From Bacillus sp. FJAT-42315 (GTDB taxonomy: Bacteria > Bacillota > Bacilli > Bacillales > Domibacillaceae), in the NCBI RefSeq assembly GCF_002797375.1, contig NZ_KZ454941.1, forward strand, positions 2,372,667 to 2,436,666: a stretch of 64,000 bases of DNA, written 5' to 3'. The notes under the pieces are model-generated. The model was not told the origin of the DNA, did not search any database, and saw only the letters and a program-made list of their open reading frames with translations. A program made the translations under genes and the position numbers. Below are positions 45,324-56,210 of the stretch, piece after piece (position 1 is the stretch's first letter; each line of letters starts with the position of its first letter).

Positions 45324-46442
45324 TTATTCAATTTCTTCGGAGGAAAAGTCATAAGCTTCTTCATCTACAGCTTGGATCGCGATGTCTTCTCGCGGATAAA
45401 TTCCTGCTTCACGAGCATCTGATTCGCTCTTAATATCGATCTTCCAGTTCGTTAATTTTGCAGCTAAACGGGCATTTTGACCTCTTTTACCAATCGCAAG
45501 GGAAAGCTGATAATCCGGCACAACCACTGTTGTCGCTTTATTTTCTTCGTCCACTTGCACATCGACTACTTTCGACGGGCTTAAAGCGTTAGCAACAAAA
45601 ACTACTGGGTCTTCTGACCATTTCACGATATCAATTTTTTCGCCTTTTAATTCGTTGACAATCGCCTGTACGCGATTTCCTTTTGGACCAACGCATGCGC
45701 CAACAGGATCAATTTCTGGATTTTCTGCATAAACGGAGATTTTTGAACGATCTCCTGCTTCACGTGAAACCGAACGAATCTCAACCGTACCATCAAAGAT
45801 TTCTGGCACTTCAATCTCAAACAGGCGCTTTAATAGACCTGGATGCGTTCTTGAAACAAAGATTTGCGGTCCTTTTGTCGTTCTCTCTACTTTTGTAATA
45901 AAGACTTTAATGCGGTCATGTGGCTTATAGCTTTCATTCGGCATTTGTTCAGATAACGGTAATAAGGCTTCAATTTTGCCAAGGCTCACATAGATAAAAC
46001 GAGAATCTTGACGTTGAACGATCCCAGTCATAATGTCTTCTTCGCGATCGATAAATTCGGAATAAATAATTCCTCTTTCTGCTTCACGCACACGCTGAGT
46101 GACTACTTGCTTCGCCGTTTGAGCGGCAATGCGACCAAAATCCTTTGGTGTTACTTCTAATTCTACAATATCGCCAATTTCATACGCTGGATTTACTTCT
46201 CTCGCATCTGCTTCTGAAATTTCTAAGCGACTATCAAACACTTCGTCTACCACTTCTTTACGTGCAAATACACGCATCGTACCTGTTGCTAAATTTAAAT
46301 CCACGCGAACATTTTGCGCTTGATTAAAGTTGCGCTTATAGGCAGAAACAAGTGCTGCTTCAATTGCCTCAATGATCACATCTCTTTCAATTCCTTTTTC
46401 TTTCTCTAAGTACAAAAGAGCATCATATAATTCAGTGCTCAT
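45324..46442 (-). CDS. nusA: Transcription termination/antitermination factor NusA
   Basis: A 372-residue RNA polymerase-binding factor affecting pausing, termination and hairpin folding. The order is an N-terminal RNAP-binding domain, an S1 domain (ITGIVQRQDSRFIYVSLGKIEALLP), KH1 (GACVGPKGNRVQAIVNEL) and KH2 (LAIGKRGQNARLAAKLTNWKI). The acidic repeats of E. coli NusA are absent, as usual in Bacilli. AAGGGGGCGG precedes the ATG. A 148-nt gap containing a small hairpin separates it from rimP. Confidence 0.97.
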   Translation of the reverse strand: MSTELYDALLYLEKEKGIERDVIIEAIEAALVSAYKRNFNQAQNVRVDLNLATGTMRVFARKEVVDEVFDSRLEISEADAREVNPAYEIGDIVELEVTPKDFGRIAAQTAKQVVTQRVREAERGIIYSEFIDREEDIMTGIVQRQDSRFIYVSLGKIEALLPLSEQMPNESYKPHDRIKVFITKVERTTKGPQIFVSRTHPGLLKRLFEIEVPEIFDGTVEIRSVSREAGDRSKISVYAENPEIDPVGACVGPKGNRVQAIVNELKGEKIDIVKWSEDPVVFVANALSPSKVVDVQVDEENKATTVVVPDYQLSLAIGKRGQNARLAAKLTNWKIDIKSESDAREAGIYPREDIAIQAVDEEAYDFSSEEIE

Positions 46443-46522
46443 CGAACGTTCCGCCCCCTTAAATTAATTCAAACTACCCTTCATGGAAAGTTCCTCAGAA
46501 ACAAGTTCCCTTTCACCATCAT

Positions 46523-46560
46523 TGAAAAAGCCGACTCATTCGGCAAAAATGAGGCTAGGA
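46523..46560 (-). terminator. Weak hairpin between rimP and nusA
   Basis: GCCGA-ATGAG-TCGGC stem followed by TTTTTC on the minus strand. The 5-bp helix makes it an attenuator at most. Confidence 0.4.
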
Positions 46561-46590
46561 ACGATAAAAACCTCCACTTTCCTCTCTATC

Positions 46591-47061
46591 TTAAGAAAAG
46601 GAAACAGCAAGGCGTGCTTTTGCTACTTTCTCCATCGGGATTTCCACTTGTTTCTTCCTTGTTTTGACCATATATTCAACGGTCAATGACGCTTGGTCAT
46701 AAGATAATAATGTGCCTTCAAAAGCTTTTTCACCATCAATCGCTTCATACGTTTTCACGTGCACTCTTTTGCCGATGGCTCTTTCGAAGTCTTTTGTTTT
46801 TTTCAGCGGTCTCTCCGCTCCTGGCGAAGATACCTCAAGGAAATAATTGTATGGGATAGGATCTTTCTCATCTAGCTGCTCGCTTAAGCGTTCACTGACG
46901 ATGCCGCATTCCTCAATATCCACACCTGTTTCCTTGTCGATATAAATACGCAAAAACCAGTTTTTACCCTCTTTGACGTATTCAATATCGACTAATTCTA
47001 AATTTAAATCTTCTGTAATTGGTGTCACTAGCTCTTCTACAATTTCAATTACTTTACTCAT
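46591..47061 (-). CDS. rimP: Ribosome maturation factor RimP
   Basis: A 156-residue factor for 30S subunit assembly (YlxS of B. subtilis). The family signature is present in [41 protein letters not shown], and [34 protein letters not shown] precedes the ATG. It is first in the rimP-nusA-rnpM-ylxQ-infB-ylxP-rbfA operon and has a sigma-A promoter downstream of polC. Confidence 0.97.
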   Translation of the reverse strand: MSKVIEIVEELVTPITEDLNLELVDIEYVKEGKNWFLRIYIDKETGVDIEECGIVSERLSEQLDEKDPIPYNYFLEVSSPGAERPLKKTKDFERAIGKRVHVKTYEAIDGEKAFEGTLLSYDQASLTVEYMVKTRKKQVEIPMEKVAKARLAVSFS

Positions 47062-47120
47062 ATAATACCTCCTGGTTGACTAGCTTTCCGGACCAAGAAA
47101 TGAAACTCTATACAAACACG

Positions 47121-47145
47121 AAAGAGTGGGGATGCCCCACTCTTT
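47121..47145 (-). terminator. Perfect hairpin in the rimP leader
   Basis: AAAGAGTGGGG-CAT-CCCCACTCTTT, an 11-bp perfect stem with a three-nt loop, then TTTCGTGTTTGT. It lies between the rimP promoter and rimP, so it may be an attenuator for the nusA-infB operon as well as a terminator for polC. Confidence 0.6.
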
Positions 47146-47178
47146 CACAGAGAGTTATCAATTAGTATTTCCATTAAA

Positions 47179-47207
47179 AATATACCACATCCATCGCATA
47201 TATGCAA
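47179..47207 (-). promoter_or_regulatory. Sigma-A promoter for the rimP-nusA-infB operon
   Basis: Minus strand: -35 TTGCAT at 47207-47202, 17-bp spacer, -10 TATATT at 47184-47179, just after the polC stop codon. Confidence 0.78.
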
Positions 47208-47223
47208 CTAAGGTAGGTCAAGG

Positions 47224-47738
47224 CTAAAATAATGACAATTGATTTTGGTCAGGTAGTGAAGCAAGACAGCCGTGGTTATCTAAATACTCAATAATGGTTT
47301 TCGATACCTTGCCTCGTTGTTGTAAATCTTCCTTCGAGAGGAATTCGCCTTCTTCACGTGCTTTAACAATATTATAAGCAGCGTTCGTTCCTAAACCTGG
47401 AATCGAATTAAACGGTGGAATAAGAGATTGACCATCTATCACGAATTGATCGGCACTTGAGCGGTATAAATCCACTTTTTGAAAAGAAAATCCGCGCTCG
47501 CTCATTTCAAGAGCTAACTCTAAAACGGTAAGTAAGTTCTTTTCTTTCGGTGAAGCATCAAGTCCTTTCGCATTGATCTCCTCTAGCTTCGATTTAATAG
47601 CCGCCGAGCCTCTTACCATCGCTTCAATATCAAAATCCTCTGCGCGCACAGTAAAATAGGCAGCATAATAAAGCAGCGGCAAATGTACTTTAAAATAGGC
47701 AATCCGCACCGCCATTAATACATAGGCAGCGGCGTGAG
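47224..47738 (-). CDS. polC: DNA polymerase III PolC, exon 2 (C-terminal 171 residues)
   Basis: 3' exon of polC. It begins with the last two bases of a split Ala codon and continues [18 protein letters not shown], the highly conserved polymerase segment, to the standard C-terminus [11 protein letters not shown]. It carries the end of the fingers region and the tandem helix-hairpin-helix part ([22 protein letters not shown]). It is not a gene on its own: the ATG at 47715 is internal and lacks a Shine-Dalgarno. Joined to exon 1 it gives 1441 codons including the stop, so a 1440-residue PolC against about 1437 in B. subtilis. Confidence 0.95.
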
Positions 47739-47798
47739 GTAGCGATAGGTAATATTCCCCTCAGCCTTACCTGTTTGGGTTCAATTTTCCCCCGCTTC

Positions 47799-47832
47799 AC
47801 ACCGTACGTGAACCTTTCGATTCATACGGCGT
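47799..47832 (-). ncRNA. Group II intron domain V
   Basis: 34-nt hairpin: lower stem ACGCCGTA/TACGGTGT, two-nt AC bulge on the 3' side, upper stem GAATC/GGTTC closed by a GAAA tetraloop. These are the canonical length and shape. The catalytic triad position reads CGC. Domain VI follows, with a GGTAA/TTACC helix near the 3' end. Confidence 0.85.
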
Positions 47833-47854
47833 TCCATCGAACAACAACCAGAAA

Positions 47855-49795
47855 TTAATTCACTAATTTTTCCCGAAATGAAAGTATCTTTTTGATTTGT
47901 TTTTGTTTATAACCTAAGTTAAGAAGTTGTGATTCATCTAATGTGACATTGTGCAAGTGGTTATGGCATTTATGATGTAGTGACACAAGATTAGTTACCC
48001 TGTTTACCTGTTCAGCAGGCAATTCAGGATTTTCGTGATGTGTCTCAATCTCATAGGGGGCTATATCTTCCCCACATATTCTGCACTTACCCTTATCACG
48101 ATTAAACGCGTAAGCTCTGTTAAGAAAGAATTCAAAATTATAGAGCTTCCTTCTACACTTACTTTTGTTTCTATTTCCAAGCAATCTTTTCGTAGCCATT
48201 GCGTCCGCTCCGAATATCCAATCAAGTCTATATAATCTTGGCTTTTTCCTTGTTCTCTTGAGGTGTAGCTCTCTTCCTCTCGGGGTAAAAGGCGTTTCCT
48301 CTTGATTAAACAATGCAGGGTCAACTCGTTTGATGAATGCAAGGTCTGTAACACCAATAATATGGTCTTTATATTTAACGGCAGGTAAAGCAGTGTTGTA
48401 CTTAGCATGAAGCTCTGTTAGGTTAGTGCACTTATGGGCAGGAACCCAGTCGACGACTTTATTCTTGCCTCTTGCACTTTTAGCACCCAGCCTCCGCCGT
48501 ATTGCTCTATATGCCGCCCATCTGACTCGATAATTATACTGTTTAAATATTTCTGAGCCCCAAGTGGTGACTTGATAATAGTTAACCAGTCCTCTTACCT
48601 TTGAATTGATGATATTGATGTCACTTATTAGGGTTTCAATGTCTTTGCACTTTTTGAGGAGCTTTATGTCCTTAAGAAGCTGCGCAACCTTCTTAGCCAG
48701 CTTTTCCTCATTCGGCTTCGACCTAGTAATGTACCCTTTTTCTGCATTTCCTCTCACAAGTTTATATTTGTAACCAAGAAAACTGATTGGTGTCGTCCTA
48801 ATGTCGGTTATCTTTGTCTTTTCTAAGGATAATTGCAATTTTAACTCTTCTCTCAAGTATTTTTCATACCTGTATACGAGTTTTTCTGCATTTTCCTTCG
48901 TATTGGTCAGTACGACCCAGTCATCAGCATACCTCACGAGATAGGCTGTTTTTAACTTAAGACGAGGCTTACCTGATAATCCGCGCAATACAAGGCTTCT
49001 TTGACTAGAGCTGTAATTTTTCCTGAGAACTTTCTTCTCGTATTCTCTAGTAACAAAGTTGTCAAAAGGGGTGAGATATACGTTTGCTAAAAGAGGCGAA
49101 ATAATTCCTCCTTGGGGAGTACCCAATTCGTTCTTCGTAATCTCTTCCATTACTCCCGCTTTTAACATCGCTCGTATCATCATTAGAACCCGTTTATCGG
49201 CAACACCGAAACCCCAAAGTATTTTCAACAGTTTATTGTGATTTACGTTGTCGAAGAATTTTGATATATCACCTTCAACCACCCAATGATGACCTGTTTT
49301 ATGAGCAAGGAAACCAAGTCTGGCCAGGGCATTTTCAGTGCTTCTCCAAGGTCTGAACCCGTATGAATGCTCAAAGAAATGAGCTTCGCATATAGGTTCG
49401 ATGACCGAACGGACACATTCCTGAACTATTCTATCTGCAATTGCAGGAATACCAAGTGGTCTTGTTTCACCGTTGTCTTTTGGAATATGCACACGCCTTA
49501 CCATTTTGGGTTGATAGTTATCAAAACTCTTTTGGACTTGCTCAAGGACTTCCTTGAAATCCTTCTGAAGAACATTCATTCTTATCGTTTGTCCATCAAC
49601 GCCAGGTGTCTCACTGCCTTTATTACCTTTGAGCTTGTGAATTGCTGTTAAAATTACGGCTTCACTTCTGGCTACTTCAATAATGCTTTGAAACTTAGGT
49701 TGTTTTTCCTCAGAAATAGCGGCTTTTGTTACCGCATATAAAGTATTTCTAAGGTTATGAAATTCCTCTTCCGATTTCGGTATGCTAAGTTTGAT
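47855..49795 (-). CDS. Group II intron-encoded reverse transcriptase/maturase with HNH endonuclease
   Basis: Multifunctional protein aiding splicing and retrohoming of the polC intron. From the first ATG (49579, 574 residues) it shows RPLGIPAIADRIVQ, GDISKFFDNVNH, GTPQGGIISPLLANVYL, YADD (217-220), the maturase (X) region and a C-terminal HNH finger with CRIC and CHNHLH (about 499-545). The same frame is open for 72 codons upstream and encodes the expected RT0/RT1 part (KLSIPKSEEE..., IHKLKGNKGSETPGVDGQT). No ATG, GTG or TTG exists there. ATC at 49795, 7 nt after GGGGAG, sits exactly where the start codon should be. I give that longer form; the ATG form would lack an essential RT block. Confidence 0.85.
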   Translation of the reverse strand: MKLSIPKSEEEFHNLRNTLYAVTKAAISEEKQPKFQSIIEVARSEAVILTAIHKLKGNKGSETPGVDGQTIRMNVLQKDFKEVLEQVQKSFDNYQPKMVRRVHIPKDNGETRPLGIPAIADRIVQECVRSVIEPICEAHFFEHSYGFRPWRSTENALARLGFLAHKTGHHWVVEGDISKFFDNVNHNKLLKILWGFGVADKRVLMMIRAMLKAGVMEEITKNELGTPQGGIISPLLANVYLTPFDNFVTREYEKKVLRKNYSSSQRSLVLRGLSGKPRLKLKTAYLVRYADDWVVLTNTKENAEKLVYRYEKYLREELKLQLSLEKTKITDIRTTPISFLGYKYKLVRGNAEKGYITRSKPNEEKLAKKVAQLLKDIKLLKKCKDIETLISDINIINSKVRGLVNYYQVTTWGSEIFKQYNYRVRWAAYRAIRRRLGAKSARGKNKVVDWVPAHKCTNLTELHAKYNTALPAVKYKDHIIGVTDLAFIKRVDPALFNQEETPFTPRGRELHLKRTRKKPRLYRLDWIFGADAMATKRLLGNRNKSKCRRKLYNFEFFLNRAYAFNRDKGKCRICGEDIAPYEIETHHENPELPAEQVNRVTNLVSLHHKCHNHLHNVTLDESQLLNLGYKQKQIKKILSFREKLVN

Positions 49796-50164
49796 GGATG
49801 CTCTCCCCTTTCACAAGGATACTCGCATCTCGGTTATTTACTCTCAACGGAATTTCTTAGCTGTTAGTGAATATTGGTTGTCAACTTTCTCGGTGTCCGA
49901 CTATGCCCCTTCGCTCCACTTCCATTACAGAAGCTTCCACACTACTACGGGCTGCCGCCAGGTACATTAAGAGAGTCATTTCCTACTCTCAGGGACTTCA
50001 GTTGGCCCCTGCCATCCATCCTGTACCCTTCACACGTTCCACATGAAATTATCCCTTCTTTAGTAGTAACCTTAGGTGTCCTCTCTGACCCGACATTTAG
50101 CTTAATCTAACAGGAGTTTATTGATTAAGCCGAACAACCTTTATGGTTGAACGCAGATATTCCC

Positions 50165-50193
50165 CCAAAAGATAGGTAATCCGCAAATGTTCC
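50165..50193 (-). other. Exon-binding sites EBS2 and EBS1 of the intron
   Basis: EBS1 CTTTTGG (50171-50165) is fully complementary to the last seven exon bases CCAAAAG (50549-50543). EBS2 GAACAT (50192-50187) pairs with ATGTTT (50555-50550), one G-U included. They are in the order EBS2 then EBS1, as expected in domain I. Confidence 0.8.
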
Positions 50194-50542
50194 ATCGCAA
50201 GCGATAGCCCCAGCTTCTCAACTGGGTTGTCCTTACGAGCCTTTCCATACGAGGATTCGTTGCCTCACCATAGTTACTTTTTGGGACCCCCGCCTTTACT
50301 CACGTCTACGTGTCACGCTTTTAAGACGAACCTTAGCGAGCTCTCTTACAGTTCAAGCCAGGAGGACCTTTCCTGCAAGTCGCGGTGCTCAGGGGGTTTC
50401 ACCGTATCCTGTTACAGTAGGAGGGAATTTCACACCTCCGACTCATTTCATGTAGTTCTCATGTAGATTACTGTTTTAGTATCTACACAGGCTGGTCTTT
50501 ATCCAACATTTCTGTTGAGGTTCAACCAACAACGTGTCGCAC

Positions 50543-53500
50543 CTTTTGGAAACATGTATTTGATCTTTTTGCACGAATCAATATACCACTCTGGAACTTT
50601 TTTATTGCGCATTTCTTCTTCCATTTCCTCTGTTAGCCCTTTTCCTTTACGAACGGACTCCATAATTTTAAAGGCAAAGGCCGGATCAAGATCCTGGTAG
50701 ATTAAATAAACCATAATATCATCACGACAGCCGATCACATCGCTCAGTTCACAAATACCGTTGTGAATCAATTCTTGCGCATTGCCGAGCCAAACATCTG
50801 TCCCGTGAGATAATCCCGAAATTTGTACGAGCTCGGAAAACGTCGTCGGTTTCGTATCTTCAAGCATTTGACGAACAAACCTCGTTCCGAATTCCGGTAT
50901 TCCAAGCGTTCCTGTTTTACACATAATCTGTTCTTCTGTCACACCGAGTGATTCCGTTCCACTAAAGATTTTCATCACTTCAGGATCATCGGTAGGAATC
51001 GTTTTTGGATCAATTCCTGATAAATCCTGAAGCATCCGGATCACGGTCGGATCATCGTGTCCGAGAATATCGAGCTTCAATAAGTTGTCATGAATAGAAT
51101 GGAAGTCAAAATGGGTCGTTTTCCATTCCGATTTATCACTATCGGCTGGGTATTGAATCGGCGAAAAATCATAAATGTCCATGTAATCAGGAACAACGAT
51201 TATTCCCCCAGGATGCTGTCCTGTCGTCCGCTTTACTCCGGTACAGCCTTTCGCTAAACGATCAACTTCCGCTCCACGAATTTGCAAATTATTATCAGCA
51301 GCATATCCCTTCACATACCCAAAGGCTGTTTTATCAGCAACTGTACCGATTGTTCCCGCTCGATACACATTGTCTTCACCAAATAGCACTTTTGTATAGT
51401 TATGCGCTCTCGGTTGATACTCACCAGAGAAGTTTAAATCGATATCCGGGACTTTATCCCCTTTAAACCCAAGAAACGTTTCAAACGGGATATCATGACC
51501 GTCTTTTTTATATGGAATGGCGCAAGTTGGACACTCTTTATCAGGCAAGTCAAAGCCAGAACCGACAGAACCATCATTAAAGAACTCCGACTGCTTACAT
51601 TTCGCACACACATAATGCGGTGGCAATGGATTAACTTCAGTAATTTCCATCATCGTGGCAACGAATGATGATCCTACTGAACCACGTGAACCAACAAGAT
51701 AGCCATCTATCAGTGATTTTTTTACAAGTTTATGTGAAATCAAATAAATAACGGCAAAACCGTGCCCGATAATACTTTTTAACTCTTTTTCCAAACGAGC
51801 TTCTACGATTTCTGGAAGTTCCTCTCCATATATGCTACGCGCCATGTCGTAACTCATTTCACGCGTCTCATCATCTGCCCCTTCAATTTTAGGCGTATAT
51901 AGATCATCCTTAATCGGCTTAATTTCATCTAAACGATCCGCAACTTTATTTGGATTAAGCACGACGACTTCTTTCGCTTTATCCTTGCCTAAAAAACTGA
52001 AAGCATCGAGCATTTCATTCGTTGTTCGAAAATGCACATCTGGCAATTGATGACGGTTGAGCGGATTCGCTCCCCCTTGAGAATTAACTAAAATTTTGCG
52101 ATGAATCTTATCTGTAGGGTTTAAATAATGAACATTTCCTGTAGCACAAACAGGTAGATTCATCTTTTCACCGATCTCAACAATGTTAGAAAGAATGTCT
52201 TCGAGTGCATGATCATCACGAACGAGTTCAAGCTCCAATAAATGCGCATATACTTCTTTCGGGTGAATTTCTAAGTAATCGTAAAAAGCCGCTTTTTTCT
52301 CCGCTTCTTCGCTACCTTTTTGCATCATGCTTTCAAATACTTCACCTTTATCACAAGCTGAGCCAATGATCAAACCTTCCCGATATTTTTGTAACACCGA
52401 CCGTGGAATTCGCGGCACACGATAAAAATAATTAATATGAGAAATCGATACCAACTTAAACAAATTTTTTAAGCCGACTTCATTTTGAGCAAGAATCGTA
52501 CAATGATAAGGGCGCGCTCGCTTGTAAGCATCTCCTTCACCCATATGATCGTTAAATTGATCATGATACGTAATCTCTTTTTCAGCAGCATCCTGAAGCA
52601 TTTTCAACATTAAATAACCGGTTGCTTCAGCATCATAAATCGCTCGGTGATGCTGAGTTAATTCGACATCAAATTTCTTGGCTAACGTATTTAAGCGATG
52701 ATTTTTCATCGTAGGGTATAAAAATCGGGCTAATTCTAACGTATCAATGACCGGGTTCGTTGCTTTTTCAATATTGTATCGCTCATAACCAGCTTGCAAA
52801 AAGCCCATATCAAAGGAAGCGTTATGAGCGACTAAAATCGCATCCGCTGTCCACTCTTTAAACTTTTGTAATACCTCTTCTACTTCTGGCGCATTCTCCA
52901 CTAAATCATCGGTAATTCCTGTTAAATTAATGGTTGTCGCAGATAATGGATGATGTGGATTGGCAAACGATTCAAATCGATCAATAATCTCTCCGTCCTT
53001 AATCTTAACACCCGCTAATTCGATAATCGTATCATACACAGCGGATAGTCCTGTGGTCTCTACGTCAAAGACGACATACGTTTCATCTGGTAAAAAACGA
53101 TGAGCATCATGATAAGCAATCGGTACACCATCATCGACTAAATTCGCCTCAAGACCGTACAATATTTTAATCCCATTTTTCTTTCCGGCACTGTACGCTT
53201 CTGGAAAAGATTGAGCGACGGCATGATCGGTAATTGCGATCGCTTTATGGCCCCATTTACTTGCTTGGGCAACTAGTTCACTGACTGACGTCACCGCATC
53301 CATTTGACTCATTGGCGTATGCAAATGAAGCTCAACTCGCTTTTCATCTTCTGGCGCCATATCTTGACGAGTAACTGGAGGAATTTCATTAACGTCATTG
53401 GCAATCATCACGAGATCTCGAACAAATGTATCGTTCTGAACAGTTCCCCGTGCTCTTACCCACATCCCTTTTTTCACTCTACTGAAAAGCGCAGCGTCTT

Positions 53501-54350
53501 CCTTATCTCGAGAAAACATCTTTACTAACAAGGAATCAGTGTAATCAGTGATTTTAAAAGTAAGCAATGTTCGACCGCTGCGAAGCTCTTTTGTTTCCGC
53601 ATCAAATACGTAACCTTCAATCGCAATCCGGCGTTCTTCATCTTGAATTTCTTCGAGCTTTTTAAATTCAGCATCGTCTTTGATTTTCAACCCAATCATC
53701 AATGGGCCATCAAATTCCTGCCCTTCCTCTCTCGCGCTTGCTTCTCGTTTTTGCATATCAACAACCGCTTGCATCGCTCGCTCAGCGTCTTCTTTTTGCT
53801 TCGCTTCTAAAAATTGCTGAAAAGCTTCATCTTTTTCCGCTTGACTCACTTCAACATCAAAAGCAAAAGAAGGGAAGCCATAATTTTGATAAGCCTGAAT
53901 AACCCAGTCTCCATACTTATTTTTTAATGCCATTCCTTCTGCTTCATTATTGACTGCAACGACAAGCTTATTGCCTTTGATAGCAGGTAACTGTTTCGTT
54001 AGTAAAGCAAGCATTGGCGGCGAGATGCCTTCTAATTGCTTGATGCATAAGTTCCAGTATTGTCCGATCAATACATCTGACACTTCCGGATTTTTTGCTT
54101 TCACTGAAAATGTAACCGTGGCGATTTCTTTAAAAGCTTGCAATAGCTGATTCGCGAAAAGCTCCAACACTTGGCTAGGAACAATTTGCTCCACTAAAAA
54201 CGAAAAATGCCATCTTCTCTGTTGGCGCTCGACGGTTAGCTTAGCAATTTCCGCTCCTTCAAAGTGCTTGACAATGGCATCGTCTGTTAAATGTAACTGT
54301 TGTAATAGTAATTGAAATCTTTGTCGCTTCCCTTGGGATTCTTCACTCAT
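50543..54350 (-). CDS. polC: DNA polymerase III PolC, exon 1 (N-terminal 1269 residues)
   Basis: 5' exon of the essential Gram-positive replicative polymerase. Order: N-terminal and OB domains, PHP domain ([17 protein letters not shown], about 340), 3'-5' proofreading exonuclease ([16 protein letters not shown] to [15 protein letters not shown], about 425-590), PHP remainder, zinc finger (CAKC...CPTC, about 925), and catalytic [12 protein letters not shown] (about 975). It ends [10 protein letters not shown] plus one base of the next codon. Unspliced reading adds 14 non-PolC residues to a stop at 50499. The start is ATG at 54350 (MSEESQGKR) after GGGAGG; a TTG five codons earlier overlaps the Shine-Dalgarno. 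Confidence 0.96.
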
Positions 54351-54383
54351 TTTTACGCCTCCCAAATTTTTTATAATCGGAAG

Positions 54384-54412
54384 AAAAAGGTACCTAAAGC
54401 AGGCACCTTTTT
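54384..54412 (-). terminator. Intrinsic terminator after proS
   Basis: AAAAAGGT-GCC/GG-T-ACCTTTTT hairpin with a T-run, between proS and polC. Confidence 0.75.
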
Positions 54413-54480
54413 CTCTCCTTCACCAAAAACTTCTCGTTTATATCTGGAAGTTTGATAGCAAATTTCATCTCATATATACA

Positions 54481-56205
<1,725 letters not shown>

Positions 56206-56210
56206 CTATA

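Larger units (their letters stand above)
47739..50542 (-). mobile_element. Group II intron inside polC, sense orientation, 2804 bp
   Basis: The 5' end is GTGCGACACG (50542 downward), matching the GUGYG consensus. The 3' end is CTATCGCT-AC at 47740-47739. Removing 47739-50542 rejoins CCA AAA G to CT CAC GCC, restoring the conserved Lys-Ala-His of PolC. It carries a reverse transcriptase/maturase with HNH endonuclease, a 34-nt domain V at 47799-47832, and EBS1/EBS2 at 50165-50193 matching the exon. The intron interrupts an essential gene, so efficient splicing is expected. Domains I-III occupy about 740 nt, which contain no other credible gene. Confidence 0.95.

Noticed and set aside
47224-47715. 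A separate short gene starting at ATG 47715
   Set aside because: The ATG has no Shine-Dalgarno and is internal to PolC sequence (VLMAVRIAY).
50227-50466. Plus-strand frame within intron domain I
   Set aside because: The region is structural RNA of the intron; the frame has no family features or start signal.
47739-50542. An intein in PolC
   Set aside because: The insert has stop codons in the polC frame, an RT/maturase, a GUGCG end and domain V. It is an RNA-level intron, not a protein splicing element.
50499-54365. polC as a truncated pseudogene ending at 50499
   Set aside because: The premature stop lies inside a group II intron. Exon 2 is intact and the join restores the conserved PolC motif in frame.
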